In this document: positions 15,579 to 15,756 of the stretch, one piece after another
Layout: each line of letters begins with the position of its first letter
Position numbering within the stretch: position 1 is the stretch's first letter
NCBI GenBank assembly: GCA_002686295.1
Contig: NZBB01000035.1
Span: 1 to 15,756 of the forward strand
Direction of reading: 5' to 3'
DNA: 15,756 nucleotides
From: Candidatus Woesearchaeota archaeon
GTDB taxonomy: Archaea > Nanobdellota > Nanobdellia > Woesearchaeales > GCA-2686295
The notes under the pieces: model-generated
Told to the model about the DNA's origin: nothing
Databases searched by the model: none
Seen by the model: the letters and a program-made list of their open reading frames with translations, nothing else
Program-made: the position numbers and the translations under genes

Positions 15579-15756
15579 TGAAGAATATTTTTATCCCAAC
15601 CACAACATTTGCTCAGTTTTCGACCACTCCTTTACAATTGTTTGAAGAAAATGGGTATAATGTGGTTTTGAATGATAAAGGAAGAAAACTGAATGAAGAT
15701 GAATTAGTTGAAAAAATTCCAGATTTTGACGGCATTTTGGCAGGTACTGAAGTATA
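15578..15756 (+). CDS. D-3-phosphoglycerate-type 2-hydroxyacid dehydrogenase, N-terminal part (3' truncated)
   Basis: Translation from the ATG at 15578 gives 59 residues before the window ends. The start overlaps the stop of the preceding gene by one base (TAATG) and AAGGA lies at 15560-15564. The visible part matches the first half of the substrate-binding domain of SerA-like dehydrogenases: a beta-strand NIFIPTTTF, then LFEENGYNVVLNDKGRKLNEDEL (about 22-44; NPYGRKLTEEEL-like in the family), and DFDGILAGTEV. The NAD-binding domain and catalytic Arg/Glu/His lie beyond the edge. The family interconverts 2-hydroxy and 2-oxo acids with NAD(H). Next to an HpaI-type aldolase and a CMP-synthetase it may supply or modify an oxo-acid precursor of the activated sugar acid; a role in serine synthesis is less likely here. 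Confidence 0.75.
   Translation, partial: MKNIFIPTTTFAQFSTTPLQLFEENGYNVVLNDKGRKLNEDELVEKIPDFDGILAGTEV

Overview
The window is an internal piece of a surface-polysaccharide (O-antigen or capsule type) biosynthesis locus. It holds 17 genes, all on the + strand: 15 complete, one cut by the left edge and one cut by the right edge. No rRNA, tRNA, insertion sequence, CRISPR array or convincing terminator was seen. The DNA is visibly AT-rich. Genes are very tightly packed: many neighbours overlap by ATGA (4 nt), one pair by 8 nt, one by 11 nt, one by 1 nt. The longest gap between genes is only 53 nt, so transcription is probably polycistronic from a promoter outside the window. Clear Shine-Dalgarno sequences are few (before 3682, 4948 and 14080), and two genes start with TTG. 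The organism cannot be named from this; a Gram-negative-type bacterium is the best guess because of the Wzx flippase, the CMP-sugar synthetase of the KdsB family and the Wbp-like amidotransferases.

Layout. (1) 2-631: the end of a GT-B-like sugar-transfer protein. (2) 628-3635: an SpsF-type cytidylyltransferase, a Gfo/Idh/MocA sugar oxidoreductase and a DegT/DnrJ-type PLP aminotransferase, a set expected to oxidise a sugar to a keto form and aminate it. (3) 3682-6476: a MaoC-type dehydratase, two different CitE-like (HpcH/HpaI superfamily) C-C lyases and a NeuD/PglD-type acyltransferase. This looks like a CoA-thioester chemistry module placed next to an acyltransferase. (4) 6508-10422: a WbpG-type amidotransferase, a HisH glutaminase, a HisF-like subunit and a second WbpG paralogue with an altered PP-loop. 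This is an acetamido-to-acetamidino conversion module. (5) 10476-14056: an unrecognised GT-B-like transferase, a Wzx flippase and a hexapeptide acetyltransferase. (6) 14080-15756: an HpaI-type pyruvate aldolase, a KdsB-like CMP-sugar synthetase with a changed substrate-site motif and the start of a D-2-hydroxyacid (phosphoglycerate-type) dehydrogenase, which could make and activate a 2-keto-3-deoxy acid.

Working model (inference): the locus makes a repeat unit with an aminated, amidine-bearing sugar, possibly carrying an unusual short branched or hydroxy acyl group, plus a CMP-activated ulosonic-acid-like sugar. Transferases assemble the unit and Wzx moves it across the inner membrane. The most unusual points are the MaoC/CitE/CitE/NeuD block, the paired WbpG paralogues around HisH/HisF, and the aldolase/CMP-synthetase/dehydrogenase block.
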